Positions 6,611-14,739 of a stretch of 64,000 nt of DNA are shown one piece after another. The translations under genes were made by a program, and so were the position numbers. How positions within the stretch are numbered: position 1 is the stretch's first letter; each line of letters starts with the position of its first letter. The stretch is taken from positions 62,001-126,000 of the forward strand of contig NZ_JQMG01000001.1 in the NCBI RefSeq assembly GCF_000744605.1, read 5' to 3'. The notes beneath the pieces are model-generated. The model was not told where the DNA came from, did not search any database, and saw nothing but the letters and a program-made list of their open reading frames with translations. Source of the DNA: Methylotenera sp. L2L1. Lineage in GTDB: Bacteria; Pseudomonadota; Gammaproteobacteria; Burkholderiales; Methylophilaceae.

Positions 6611-8410
6611 TTAGTGCAATTCGCCATATATTTTCTCAGCCAAGCTTTGGCTAATACCTTCAACATTGGCAAGTTCGTCAATACTAGCATTTTTTACACC
6701 ATCTAAACCGCCAAAACGGGTTAGAAGCGCTTTACGGCGTTTTGCACCAATTCCTTCAATGTCCTCCAAGCTGGAGTGCAATCGCGCTTTGGCGCGTTTG
6801 GCACGGTGGCCAGTGATGGCAAATCGATGCGCTTCATCTCGTATCTGTTGCAACAAGTGCAAACCCTTATTGTCTTTTTCTAGATTAATCATTTCACCAG
6901 TATCTGAAAATATCATGGTTTCTAAACCCGGTTTACGGTCTTCACCTTTGGCAATACCTACCAGTAGAATATCATCCAGACCAACTTCAGCCATGACTTC
7001 AATCGCCACACCAAGCTGGCCCTTGCCGCCATCAATAAATACCAAATCTGGGCGCTTACCTTCACCTGCTGCTACTTTTTTATAGCGCCTAGTGAGTACA
7101 TCTCGCATCGCTGCGTAATCGTCCCCAGGGGTAATGCCCGTGATGTTATAGCGTCGGTATTCGCTGTTTTGCATATCGCCACGGTCAAACACGACACAAC
7201 TGGCAACGGTGGCCTCCCCCATGGTATGGCTAATATCAAAGCACTCCATACGCTCTGTACTATCAGGTAAACGCAAGGCCTCACGCAGCGCAAGCAGTTT
7301 AGCCTCCTGATTGGCAGAAGTGGCGGCGCGCTGCCCTAATGCTAGATCCGCATTGGTTTGCGCCATTTTCAGCCACACGCGTTTGTCCCCGATAGGGTTA
7401 ATATTAATTTTCACTTTACGACCAGCTTGCTCGCTTAACACTTCCTCAATCAGCTCGGTGTCGATTTTAACGCCAACCACAATCAATGGCGGCGTGTTTT
7501 GAACAACATAATGCTGCGCCAAAAAGGCCTGCACGGTGGTTTCTAAAGTCTCACCTTCAGAGTTTTTTGGCATATAGCTTCTATCGCCCAAATGTCGCCC
7601 ACCACGTATCATCACTAGATTAATACAATGCTGACCTTGTAGCTCAGTACAAGCAATTACATCAGCATCTGATACATTAAAATCACTTACAAACTGCTTG
7701 GCTTGCACCTGACGCAATGCCTGAATGCGATCCCTGAACACAGCAGCAAGCTCATAATCTTGTTTAGTTGCGGCTATATTCATTTGTTCAGCAATGGTAT
7801 CCATCACTTCTGTCGTTTTACCCTGCAAGAACATCGCGGCCTGATGCACGTCATTGCGATAATCATCTGCCGAAATAAAGCCCACACACGGTGCAGTGCA
7901 ACGTTCTATCTGGTGCTGTAGACATGGACGACTACGGTTTGCAAATACAGTATTTTCACATGTACGTAATTTGAAGACTTTTTGCAGTAGCTGGATACTT
8001 TCACGCACCGCGACTGAGTTGGGAAACGGACCGAAGTACTGGTTACCTTTGCGCTGTGAGCCACGATGAAACGCTAAACGTGAATATTCGTCTCCTGTAA
8101 GTGTGATGTAAGGATAAGACTTATCATCACGAAACAACACGTTGTAACGCGGCATCAAGCCCTTAATCAGGTTGTTTTCCAGTAGTAAAGCTTCCGCCTC
8201 ACTGCGTGTGACAGTTGTTTCTATACGCACAATATTGCTGACCATCAGGCGCGTACGTGGACTTGGTAGATTTTTATTGAAATAAGAGGAAACGCGCTTC
8301 TTGAGATCTTTGGCTTTACCGACGTAAATAACCTCATCGCTTGCGTTAATCATGCGATAAACGCCAGGCAAGTTAGGCAAATTTTTTAAGATAGGTTTGG
8401 GATCGAACAT
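6611..8410 (-). CDS. uvrC: Excinuclease ABC subunit C
   Basis: 599-residue nucleotide-excision-repair endonuclease that makes both incisions next to lesions bound by UvrAB. The GIY-YIG nuclease is N-terminal (LPGVYRMI and VIYVGKAKDLKKRVSSYF). A Cys-rich linker (CLQHQIERCTAPC) follows, then a UVR motif around 200-235 and the RNase-H-like C-terminal nuclease (MECFDISHTMGE, FIDGGKGQL). Tandem helix-hairpin-helix motifs close the protein (LEDIEGIGAKRRKALL, LANVEGISQSLAEKIY). Full length for the family. Confidence 0.98.
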   Translation of the reverse strand: MFDPKPILKNLPNLPGVYRMINASDEVIYVGKAKDLKKRVSSYFNKNLPSPRTRLMVSNIVRIETTVTRSEAEALLLENNLIKGLMPRYNVLFRDDKSYPYITLTGDEYSRLAFHRGSQRKGNQYFGPFPNSVAVRESIQLLQKVFKLRTCENTVFANRSRPCLQHQIERCTAPCVGFISADDYRNDVHQAAMFLQGKTTEVMDTIAEQMNIAATKQDYELAAVFRDRIQALRQVQAKQFVSDFNVSDADVIACTELQGQHCINLVMIRGGRHLGDRSYMPKNSEGETLETTVQAFLAQHYVVQNTPPLIVVGVKIDTELIEEVLSEQAGRKVKININPIGDKRVWLKMAQTNADLALGQRAATSANQEAKLLALREALRLPDSTERMECFDISHTMGEATVASCVVFDRGDMQNSEYRRYNITGITPGDDYAAMRDVLTRRYKKVAAGEGKRPDLVFIDGGKGQLGVAIEVMAEVGLDDILLVGIAKGEDRKPGLETMIFSDTGEMINLEKDNKGLHLLQQIRDEAHRFAITGHRAKRAKARLHSSLEDIEGIGAKRRKALLTRFGGLDGVKNASIDELANVEGISQSLAEKIYGELH

Positions 8411-8448
8411 GAGCGTATTTTACAGCCCATTAATTGAATTGGTGTAAT

Positions 8449-8489
8449 CGATTACGGCCAAAATTGCTAACGCATACTGGCCGTAATCG
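8449..8489. other. Strong 12-bp hairpin between the MxaD-like gene and uvrC
   Basis: CGATTACGGCCA (8449-8460) and TGGCCGTAATCG (8478-8489) pair perfectly around a 17-base loop. It lies just beyond the stop of the MxaD-like gene and upstream of uvrC on the minus strand. No T-run follows, so it is either a non-canonical terminator/mRNA stabiliser or an operator ahead of uvrC. Confidence 0.5.
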
Positions 8490-8505
8490 TCACCCCTAAA
8501 GGAAA

Positions 8506-9027
8506 TTACTCTGAAACCTTTTTAAGATTTTCTAAACCAGATTTGAAAATACCTAAAATTGCAGCTTTTGCCGCAGCATCATCTTGACCAGCAGCGCCTG
8601 GGTTTGCTGGGTCTTTACGCTTAAAGTTTGCACTCCAAACTACTGTAGTCTTGCCATCTGCACTTTCTTTAAGCTTCAAAGTTGCACCATAGTCACGTAC
8701 AGGTAATACGCTTTCAGTGATTTCATACTTCATTGTTTTAGAAGCACCATCATAACTGGTGAGTACTTCGTTAATTTTTCCACCGTCTTGTGCGGTTAAC
8801 ACACGTGTAGCGCCAACTTCATCAGCTTTGCCGCTAGTGATTTCAGTTTTGGCGATCGCTGGGTGCCAGCTCATATCGGCAAAACTACCAACCTTTGCCC
8901 ATACTTTGTCAGCTGGTGCATTAATTTCAATGGTTTCTTTCAAACGGATTGTTTCGTCAATCGCAGCAGATGCTTGGTTAGTAAATGCAAACAATGAAAC
9001 CAACATTGCTGTAAAAAATTTACTCAT
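8506..9027 (-). CDS. Secreted SRPBCC-family protein, MxaD-like
   Basis: 173 residues with a signal peptide (FFTAMLVSLFAFTNQASA) and a START/SRPBCC lipid- or ligand-binding fold. The domain begins LKETIEINAPADKVWAKVG and continues with FADMSWHPAIAKTEI, the standard helix-grip opening. MxaD, a periplasmic accessory protein of methanol dehydrogenase thought to help electron transfer to cytochrome cL, belongs to this family and has this length and signal peptide. Here the gene is alone, about 7 kb from mxaF, so it may be a stand-alone paralog (MxaD/XoxD-like). Family is fairly sure, role is inference. Confidence 0.75.
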   Translation of the reverse strand: MSKFFTAMLVSLFAFTNQASAAIDETIRLKETIEINAPADKVWAKVGSFADMSWHPAIAKTEITSGKADEVGATRVLTAQDGGKINEVLTSYDGASKTMKYEITESVLPVRDYGATLKLKESADGKTTVVWSANFKRKDPANPGAAGQDDAAAKAAILGIFKSGLENLKKVSE

Positions 9028-9062
9028 AAAAACCTCAAAATATTAATAATTAAGAATACGCC

Positions 9063-9081
9063 CGCCTCATACGAGCGGGTA
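9063..9081 (-). terminator. Short GC hairpin after the tautomerase gene
   Basis: CCCGC (9063-9067) and GCGGG (9077-9081) form a short stem about 85 bases after the tautomerase stop and upstream of the MxaD-like gene. The sequence beyond is AT-rich without a solid T-run. Weak terminator candidate. Confidence 0.35.
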
Positions 9082-9165
9082 AGAATATACATGATAATTT
9101 ATGCCGCATGTGCGCAAAATAACGATACGTCTAATTTAAGCGTCTAATCACTACAGCTATAATCA

Positions 9166-9348
9166 CTAGGCATCCAGTAACTCGCCTGCTATCGCCCAAT
9201 CTTCGTAGGCAACCTCTTCAAAGGTAATGTAGGTATAAGATTTTGGCTTATGTGCAACACGCTCTAGCGTTTCGGTAATTTCTTTTGCGATTTGCGCTTT
9301 TTGCTCACGAGTCACTTCACCTGCTAATTTAATATTCACATATGGCAT
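9166..9348 (-). CDS. 4-oxalocrotonate tautomerase family protein
   Basis: 60 residues with the expected Pro directly after the initiator Met (MPYVNIKLAG), which becomes the N-terminal catalytic base after Met removal. The rest matches the beta-alpha-beta monomer of the family (TREQKAQIAKEITETLERV, then YTYITFEEV). Such proteins form hexamers and tautomerise dienols or unsaturated acids. No aromatic-degradation genes are nearby, so the natural substrate is unknown. A GGAG site precedes the start. Confidence 0.88.
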   Translation of the reverse strand: MPYVNIKLAGEVTREQKAQIAKEITETLERVAHKPKSYTYITFEEVAYEDWAIAGELLDA

Positions 9349-9418
9349 GCTTCATTCTCCTTTAGTTTACAAAAGATACGGCTTCTCATTGATATTTCGC
9401 TATGTTTCGAGGCTTGGC

Positions 9419-10111
9419 TTAATGATCGTGATCATGGTGATGCGCGTGGTCATGTGCATGTTGATGATATTTAGTGTGCTGACCTTTTAACGTAAGCCAG
9501 ATATCTCGCATAAGGTTTAAAGTAAGCATCAATAGCAAAAATGAAATCAATATAGACAAAATAGGATCGATTAGCATCCAGCCAGTGAAATAAATCACCA
9601 CACCAGCTACCACTGCGGCAACAGAGCCTAATAAATCACCTAACACGTGCAAAAAAGCTGCGCTATTATTTAAGCTCTCGCCATGATGATGGGCTTGATG
9701 ATGCAATTGTTTAGCCACAACGAGATTAACGATTAGCCCGATGCTTGCGATGATGATTAAACCAAACCCTTGCACATGATGTGGCTGTTTAAACCTAGAA
9801 ATTGCCTCCATCACAATAAAGATAACCACCAGTAACATAGTGACCGCATTGAAGATAGAAACGGCCAGCTCTGCATAACTTACACCGGATCGATGCCGCG
9901 AAACATTAGATTTTTTACTCAAGACAGAGGCCATCCATGCCAACCCTAGCGCGGCAACATCAGAGAACATATGCCCAGCATCACTTAAAAGTGCCAGTGA
10001 GCCCGTATACCAGCTACCGACTGCCTCTACGACAGCGAAAACAAGAATGAGTAAAAAAGGAAGGAAATAATGATCGTGATCATCATGGTTGTTGTGTGTT
10101 GATGTATTCAT
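9419..10111 (-). CDS. Cation diffusion facilitator (CzcD/ZitB-like) lacking the cytoplasmic domain
   Basis: 230-residue divalent metal/proton antiporter, probably for Zn, Co or Cd efflux. Six membrane helices are visible. The HxxxD metal-site motifs occur in helix II (SDAGHMFSDVAALGLAW) and helix V (AFLHVLGDLLGS). The N-terminus is His/Asp-rich (HNNHDDHDHYF), the IV-V loop carries HHQAHHHGE, and the C-terminus ends in HQHAHDHAHHHDHDH. Typical members have about 300 residues with a C-terminal ferredoxin-like metal-sensing domain; here the protein stops about 20 residues after helix VI, leaving only the His tail. The CTD-lacking subgroup is known, so this need not be a defect. Confidence 0.92.
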   Translation of the reverse strand: MNTSTHNNHDDHDHYFLPFLLILVFAVVEAVGSWYTGSLALLSDAGHMFSDVAALGLAWMASVLSKKSNVSRHRSGVSYAELAVSIFNAVTMLLVVIFIVMEAISRFKQPHHVQGFGLIIIASIGLIVNLVVAKQLHHQAHHHGESLNNSAAFLHVLGDLLGSVAAVVAGVVIYFTGWMLIDPILSILISFLLLMLTLNLMRDIWLTLKGQHTKYHQHAHDHAHHHDHDH

Positions 10112-10173
10112 AAGCTAAATGCTAACCCAAAAATATAGGATAATGTCGGCTTATCACTATTTTTAATCATTCT

Positions 10174-11019
10174 ATGCTCAGTTATCGCCACGCATTCCAT
10201 GCAGGCAACCACGCCGATGTGCTTAAGCATTACGTACTAGGCCTAGTGCTTGCCCACACCAAACAAAAAGACAAACCATTTTGGTACATTGACACGCATG
10301 CAGGTGCTGGCATGTACAGCCTGCAAGATGGCTACGCGACACAAAACCAAGAGTTTGAAGAAGGCATTAGCAAACTATTATCTGCAAAAAACTTACCACA
10401 GCCTTTAGCAGACTATGTGACACAGATTCAATCTTTCAGCACTGGCAATGCGCTGAATTTTTACCCTGGCTCACCCATGGTTGCTGAATCATACATGCGT
10501 GCAGATGACAGAATGCGCCTGTTTGAATTGCATCCCAACGATTACAAACTACTGTCAGAAAATTTTGAGGGATTTGGTAGGCAAGTTAAAGTTGAAATGC
10601 AAAATGGCTTTAAAGGCTTAAAGTCGTGCTTACCTCCACCGCCGCGCCGAGCAGTAGTGCTGATAGACCCGCCTTATGAAGATAAACAAGATTACCTATA
10701 TGTAGTAGATGCAATTAAAGACAGCTTAAAACGATTCCCTACTGGCACATATGTCATTTGGTATCCGCTATTACAGCGTCCAGAACCTGCTGAAATGTTA
10801 GATGACCTATTAGCGCTAAATGTGCCAGACTGGCTACATGTGACATTATCTATTGAAGCACCTTCCGAGGAAGGCTTTGGCATGTATGGCAGTGGATTAT
10901 TTATTATCAATCCACCTTGGACGCTGCCTAAAACATTGACAGAAACGATGCCAGTTTTAACAGAACTGCTTGCACTTGATGAAACCGCAAGTTTCACTTT
11001 AGATAGCCAGATTGAATAA
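10174..11019 (+). CDS. rlmJ: 23S rRNA (adenine-2030-N6)-methyltransferase
   Basis: 281-residue SAM-dependent methyltransferase that modifies A2030 of 23S rRNA. The N-terminus MLSYRHAFHAGNHADVLKH is diagnostic for the RlmJ (YhiR) family. The catalytic motif of N6-adenine methyltransferases appears as LIDPPYEDK around residue 162. Length is right for the family. It is divergent from the cation-efflux gene, with 62 bases between the starts, and is followed by a long palindromic repeat. Confidence 0.95.
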   Translation: MLSYRHAFHAGNHADVLKHYVLGLVLAHTKQKDKPFWYIDTHAGAGMYSLQDGYATQNQEFEEGISKLLSAKNLPQPLADYVTQIQSFSTGNALNFYPGSPMVAESYMRADDRMRLFELHPNDYKLLSENFEGFGRQVKVEMQNGFKGLKSCLPPPPRRAVVLIDPPYEDKQDYLYVVDAIKDSLKRFPTGTYVIWYPLLQRPEPAEMLDDLLALNVPDWLHVTLSIEAPSEEGFGMYGSGLFIINPPWTLPKTLTETMPVLTELLALDETASFTLDSQIE

Positions 11020-11056
11020 AAAACACTCGCTCAAACTGCTACAATACACACGTTTT

Positions 11057-11159
11057 ATTCCAAATTCTAAATCATTCGTGTCTAGGCGATGAGGCGAAGA
11101 CAGTGCTGTAGCACGGCAAGCCGAAGGTAACAACGACACGAATGGTTTAGAATTGGAAT
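11057..11159. repeat. Palindromic intergenic element A (about 103 bp, 25-bp terminal inverted repeats)
   Basis: Arms at 11057-11082 and 11135-11159 are inverted copies (ATTCCAAATTCTAAATCATT and on; one base inserted, one mismatch). The core holds GACAGTGCTGTAGCACGGCA and a CCGAAGGTAACAACGAC block. The core resembles the element at 27056-27148. It may terminate rlmJ transcription, but its structure suggests a dispersed non-autonomous repeat. Confidence 0.7.
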
Positions 11160-11190
11160 TACGTTATTTATTTAAAGGCTTTTACATACT

Positions 11191-11736
11191 ATGCAAGAAA
11201 AAATTAAACAACATGCGACCGCATACAAGCAAGGTAGCATTATGACCAACATTTTATTTGGTAGCCGCTGGTTACAATTGCCGCTTTATTTAGGTTTAAT
11301 TGTAGCGCAGGCTGTCTACGTGTTCTTTTTTGGCGTTGAACTTATTCACTTGGTATCAACCGCCCATAAGATCGTTGAAGCTGACATTATGCTGATCGTA
11401 TTGGGCTTGATTGACGTGGTGATGATTTCAAACTTGTTGATTATGGTAATTGTTGGCGGCTATGAAACCTTTGTGTCACGCCTGAATTTGGAAGGCCATC
11501 CGGACGAACCGGACTGGCTATCTCACGTGAATGCTAACTTGCTGAAAGTAAAGCTTGCGACTGCCATTATTGGTATTTCATCGATTCACTTGCTCAAGAC
11601 ATTTATCAATGCGCACAACCTATCCGATAGAGTATTGATTGCACAAACCGTGATTCACATGGCATTTGTACTGTCAGCGGTAGCAATTGCTTATATTGAT
11701 AAACTTATGGCGCATTCACAACCGACACAACACTAA
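11191..11736 (+). CDS. UPF0114 (YqhA-like) inner membrane protein
   Basis: 181 residues with four predicted membrane helices. The family landmarks are SRWLQLPLYLGLI, an EADIMLIVLGLIDVVMISNL segment and GGYETFVSRLNLEGHPDEPDW. Function of the family is unknown. Translation may begin at 11191 or at an internal ATG (11245, MTNILFGSRW) that matches the usual family start better. Single-gene unit between a palindromic repeat and a convergent gene. Confidence 0.85.
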   Translation: MQEKIKQHATAYKQGSIMTNILFGSRWLQLPLYLGLIVAQAVYVFFFGVELIHLVSTAHKIVEADIMLIVLGLIDVVMISNLLIMVIVGGYETFVSRLNLEGHPDEPDWLSHVNANLLKVKLATAIIGISSIHLLKTFINAHNLSDRVLIAQTVIHMAFVLSAVAIAYIDKLMAHSQPTQH

Positions 11737-11742
11737 AAATCA

Positions 11743-12840
11743 CTAATACAACAGCACCACTCGCTGTGGTGCTGTTTCTACATGATGTACTGAAAACTTA
11801 TGTACGGTAATCGTTTTCTCGTTTTCAGTTTCCACACTGACACGCCAATCACCCGGTGCTAGGTTATTTTTGTAAGTGTATCCTCTGAAACCCGCATAGC
11901 GGCCCCCAGATAAATCAAAACCAATGCGTGACTGTGTCACCCAACCTTGCTTTTTGTTGTAATGCTGCCAGCGATGGTATAGCTTTGCTTCAAGGCCAGG
12001 TGGTGCGAATATCGAAGAAAAACAATAGACACGCTGCCCTGCTACCATCTCTAAATCATTGCTGGTTTTACGCCAAAATACCCACCAAGGCGAAGCTTGC
12101 TGCGACAGTCGATATTGACCATTGGCTTTTTCTAACTCAAAAGCCACAACAACATCACGCTTGACCAAAGGCACAGGCGGAATCATATCAACCGCATAAG
12201 CCAGCATGAGTAATGCAGCGATTGCTGCCACAGGCTTAATACTACCTAAATGATTAGGCGTTTTTTTGTAAAGCCAAAAAGCGAGACTAGCACCAAGTAA
12301 GGTGCTTAAATAAAACCATACAGCATGAATACTGCCCAGTAAAAATGGCAATGCAAAGTTAAACAGCAACATCGCACACAAACCAAACATAGACCAGCTT
12401 AATGTAAAACGTTTATATTCGCTCTCTAAAAACTCATTCGCGACAAGCAATACCGCCAATGCTAGCGACATCAACCATGATAGCCAGTGACTGGAACTTT
12501 TAAAGTATAAGATGAATAATGCACTGAAAAGACTACCAAACAAGAACTGAAGTAAGAAGTAAGGTAGCCGTGGTGAGTAATGCTTTTTAAAGACCGAGAC
12601 TAATTTACTCTCGCTATTCTCGATTGGGTTTGGACGACCAATTAAATACAGAATAAGTGCCGCACAAAGCAGGTATCCAGCAAATATCCATAAATCCAAG
12701 GCTGCAACGTTACGGCCTATCGTCAACGCATCCCACACGAAACCAGCAACAAAGAACACCGCCGGTAAAAAGTCAGTGAGTTTACGTACGCGTTGCATAC
12801 CTACCTGCATCCAAGAGGCATTGGTTAAAGTAGTGTTCAT
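11743..12840 (-). CDS. DUF2914 membrane protein
   Basis: 365 residues. The N-terminal two thirds contain about seven to eight hydrophobic helices. The C-terminal soluble domain of about 130 residues matches DUF2914: a conserved RVYCFSSIFAPPGLEAKLYH segment, then W, then GFDLSGGRYAGFRGYTYK and PGDWRVSVET. It overlaps nothing and converges with the UPF0114 gene, with 6 bases between stops. It lies 19 bases downstream of the small membrane protein gene at 12860-13264 and is probably co-transcribed with it. Role unknown. Confidence 0.82.
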   Translation of the reverse strand: MNTTLTNASWMQVGMQRVRKLTDFLPAVFFVAGFVWDALTIGRNVAALDLWIFAGYLLCAALILYLIGRPNPIENSESKLVSVFKKHYSPRLPYFLLQFLFGSLFSALFILYFKSSSHWLSWLMSLALAVLLVANEFLESEYKRFTLSWSMFGLCAMLLFNFALPFLLGSIHAVWFYLSTLLGASLAFWLYKKTPNHLGSIKPVAAIAALLMLAYAVDMIPPVPLVKRDVVVAFELEKANGQYRLSQQASPWWVFWRKTSNDLEMVAGQRVYCFSSIFAPPGLEAKLYHRWQHYNKKQGWVTQSRIGFDLSGGRYAGFRGYTYKNNLAPGDWRVSVETENEKTITVHKFSVHHVETAPQRVVLLY

Positions 12841-12859
12841 ACGTTACTAGTAATCAAGC

Positions 12860-13264
12860 CTATAAAAAATGGCCAAGTACATAGCCAATAATGATGCCGA
12901 TGATTAACGCAATGGTTAGCCCGCGGTAGGTGAGTACATCTTTTGAATAGCCGCGCTTAATGGCGACAAATGACACGATATAACCAATCGCATTTAACAG
13001 CCAAATGATAGACAAGCTCAGCACCTTGACTATTAATGGACCGATAACTGGTACCAAGCCAATCACACCTAGCAACCAGACAAATACATTAGATACAACG
13101 CCAAATAACAAAATGCCCGCGGTTACAGCTTTAGCATCCCAGCCGAAGTGCCACGCGGCAAAAACCACCACTACCAACACAATGCTAAGTGGCAACATCC
13201 ATTTCCATGCACCACGTTTCGGCGGCTTAATGATATCACTATCAAAAATGTGTTTTTCGTCCAT
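12860..13264 (-). CDS. Small membrane protein of unknown function
   Basis: 134 residues. A charged cytoplasmic N-terminus (DEKHIFDSDIIKPPKRGAWK) precedes four hydrophobic segments. The first has AAWHFGWDAKAV at its end, the last is IALIIGIIIGYVLGHFL. No enzymatic motif. It starts the two-gene unit with the DUF2914 gene. No family recognised. Confidence 0.7.
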   Translation of the reverse strand: MDEKHIFDSDIIKPPKRGAWKWMLPLSIVLVVVVFAAWHFGWDAKAVTAGILLFGVVSNVFVWLLGVIGLVPVIGPLIVKVLSLSIIWLLNAIGYIVSFVAIKRGYSKDVLTYRGLTIALIIGIIIGYVLGHFL

Positions 13265-13877
13265 GGGATAATCAAGGTAGTTTAGGATGGAATGATTTTA
13301 GCATTGAACCGTGTTTTTCGATGATTGCTAAACTTAAAAAATAATAGCCATTCTCACATACGACTTTGCAAGAGCTTTAGCGATTAGCAAATCGAAATAG
13401 CTTGTGGTGCGATAGCGGTAATTCACTTATGAATAGATAATTTAGGATGCAACCACCCGCGTGGGTAACGAGTTACCCACCCTACAGGTCTACGAGTTTG
13501 CACAGACTTGCGCTAGCTGAAATTCGAGTAAATTGCTTTACAAGTACCGTCCCAAACTCGCATTGTTATGCATAAGAAAAAAATAATGGCAAGTTCAGAT
13601 GGTTTTGACCTTAATCCCTTTCTGCTGCGCCTGAGTTGTTTAGTCTGAATGGGAGGTGTCGGCAAGCGGCTGTTTGAGTGCTGAAAGCACGAGTTTCCGC
13701 TTGCCGCCCATCAAGGCTAAACAACACAGGAAACAAGCAGCAGTGGGTAGCATTTTCTTTGGTTTCTTTCTTTTGGCTACGCAAAAGAAAGAAACTCGCC
13801 AGTCGGGCGAGACCGACAAGCAAACTAGCGAGTGATTGCGTGGGCAAACAACTTGCCCACCCTACAGGGCTAATGCG
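13265..13877. repeat. Gene-free region built of nested palindromes
   Basis: About 600 bases without a convincing gene. Seen in order: a perfect hairpin GTGGGTAAC-GA-GTTACCCAC (13461-13480) followed by CCTACAG; a large inverted repeat with arms at 13622-13670 and 13695-13743 (CTGCTG, GTTGTTTAG and GGCAAGCGG recur inverted) around an inner GTGCTGAAAGCAC hairpin; a perfect 13-bp hairpin GTTTCTTTCTTTT / AAAAGAAAGAAAC (13762-13795); CTCGCC-AGTC-GGGCGAG (13795-13811); and a second GTGGGCAA / TTGCCCACCCTACAG unit (13840-13866). A 78-codon minus-strand reading frame at 13611-13847 lies entirely inside these repeats and is not taken as a gene. Confidence 0.75.
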
Positions 13878-14633
13878 TTAGCCTCTCTCATGAAAAGTGT
13901 CAAACGGCATTGCGTATGCTGTGTGATATATCTCGCCCAAAACAAAACGGGCTGCAGTAATAGAAGTCATGCAAAAGCCATGTATATCTGCCCGACTCAT
14001 ATCAATACCTGTATTGTCAAAAAAGAAGTCCTTTACAGCAGTTACTTTCACTCCTGGGGTGCTCAGCCAAGCCTCAGGCCCCACGGCCCCTGGTTTCGTG
14101 AAATCTGGAAATCCGTCTGCGCCTATCGGGTACATAGGCGTAACAGTCATTGACTGACCGTTAGGAAAATCGATCCTTGACTTTGATCGGCCTAGCTCGC
14201 AGACCTCGATAATTTTGTCGTGCTTCTTGTGGTTTACGAGATCATTTACTGCCCTAACGTCGCTGTAACGGCACATCGTTCCTTGAATGACCGCACGGGC
14301 CTGAATATTGGAGGCAACAGACAGCAGCCTTTGGTAAAGAACGTTGTTGCAGCCTTCCAGTTTATGCAATGGTTTTCCGCGTTGAAGCGTATCAGGATGA
14401 AATGGGTAGTAGACCCTCTGAGTCTCGCTGGGTAGATAGTCATCACGAATATCTGAAATGCAGTAATCGAAACACTCTCTTACTGCAGCCAGGATTGCAG
14501 CTGATTTTTGTGAAAGATATTTGATGCTCTGGTCATCGCGCTGTGCATCCGCGATCAATGTGCTCAACTCGCGGTTTGAGTCGAATGCAAACTCAAGATT
14601 TGCCTTTATATCATTGACTCTAGCTACGGGCAT
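13878..14633 (-). CDS. Accessory protein of unknown function
   Basis: 251 residues, soluble, no signal peptide or membrane segment. The N-terminal third is helical with polar spacing (NIKANLEFAFDS-like opening, then SQKSAAILAAVRECFDYC). The middle has IDFPNGQSMTVTPMYPIG and the end AARFVLGEIYHTAYAMPFDT. No catalytic signature recognised. It stands alone between a palindrome-rich region and a large hairpin, and its codon choice looks somewhat more GC-rich than its neighbours by eye, so acquisition by transfer is plausible. A GGAG-like site (TCGGAGAA) precedes the ATG. Confidence 0.65.
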   Translation of the reverse strand: MPVARVNDIKANLEFAFDSNRELSTLIADAQRDDQSIKYLSQKSAAILAAVRECFDYCISDIRDDYLPSETQRVYYPFHPDTLQRGKPLHKLEGCNNVLYQRLLSVASNIQARAVIQGTMCRYSDVRAVNDLVNHKKHDKIIEVCELGRSKSRIDFPNGQSMTVTPMYPIGADGFPDFTKPGAVGPEAWLSTPGVKVTAVKDFFFDNTGIDMSRADIHGFCMTSITAARFVLGEIYHTAYAMPFDTFHERG

Positions 14634-14660
14634 AAAATTCTCCGAGGTGCCTAACGTAAA

Positions 14661-14709
14661 TTAGCCATGCTATTTGACCTATACCTCTATGTCAAACCAG
14701 CATGGCTAA
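14661..14709. terminator. Nested hairpin beyond the acnB stop
   Basis: Perfect 11-bp arms TTAGCCATGCT (14661-14671) and AGCATGGCTAA (14699-14709) with a second inner pairing TTGAC/GTCAA. It lies about 30 bases beyond the acnB stop and also precedes the accessory gene, so it may end acnB transcription. Only a short T-stretch follows. Confidence 0.55.
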
Positions 14710-14739
14710 TCATTTCAAACCTAATGAAAACTTAATGTT

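Noticed and set aside
11057-11159. Ordinary rlmJ terminator
   Set aside because: The 25-bp arms with a 52-base structured core and lack of a T-run do not fit a simple terminator, though it may have that side effect.
13611-13847. 78-codon minus-strand frame in the palindromic region
   Set aside because: Entire frame is made of inverted repeats, so its coding appearance follows from the repeat sequence. No convincing ribosome site.
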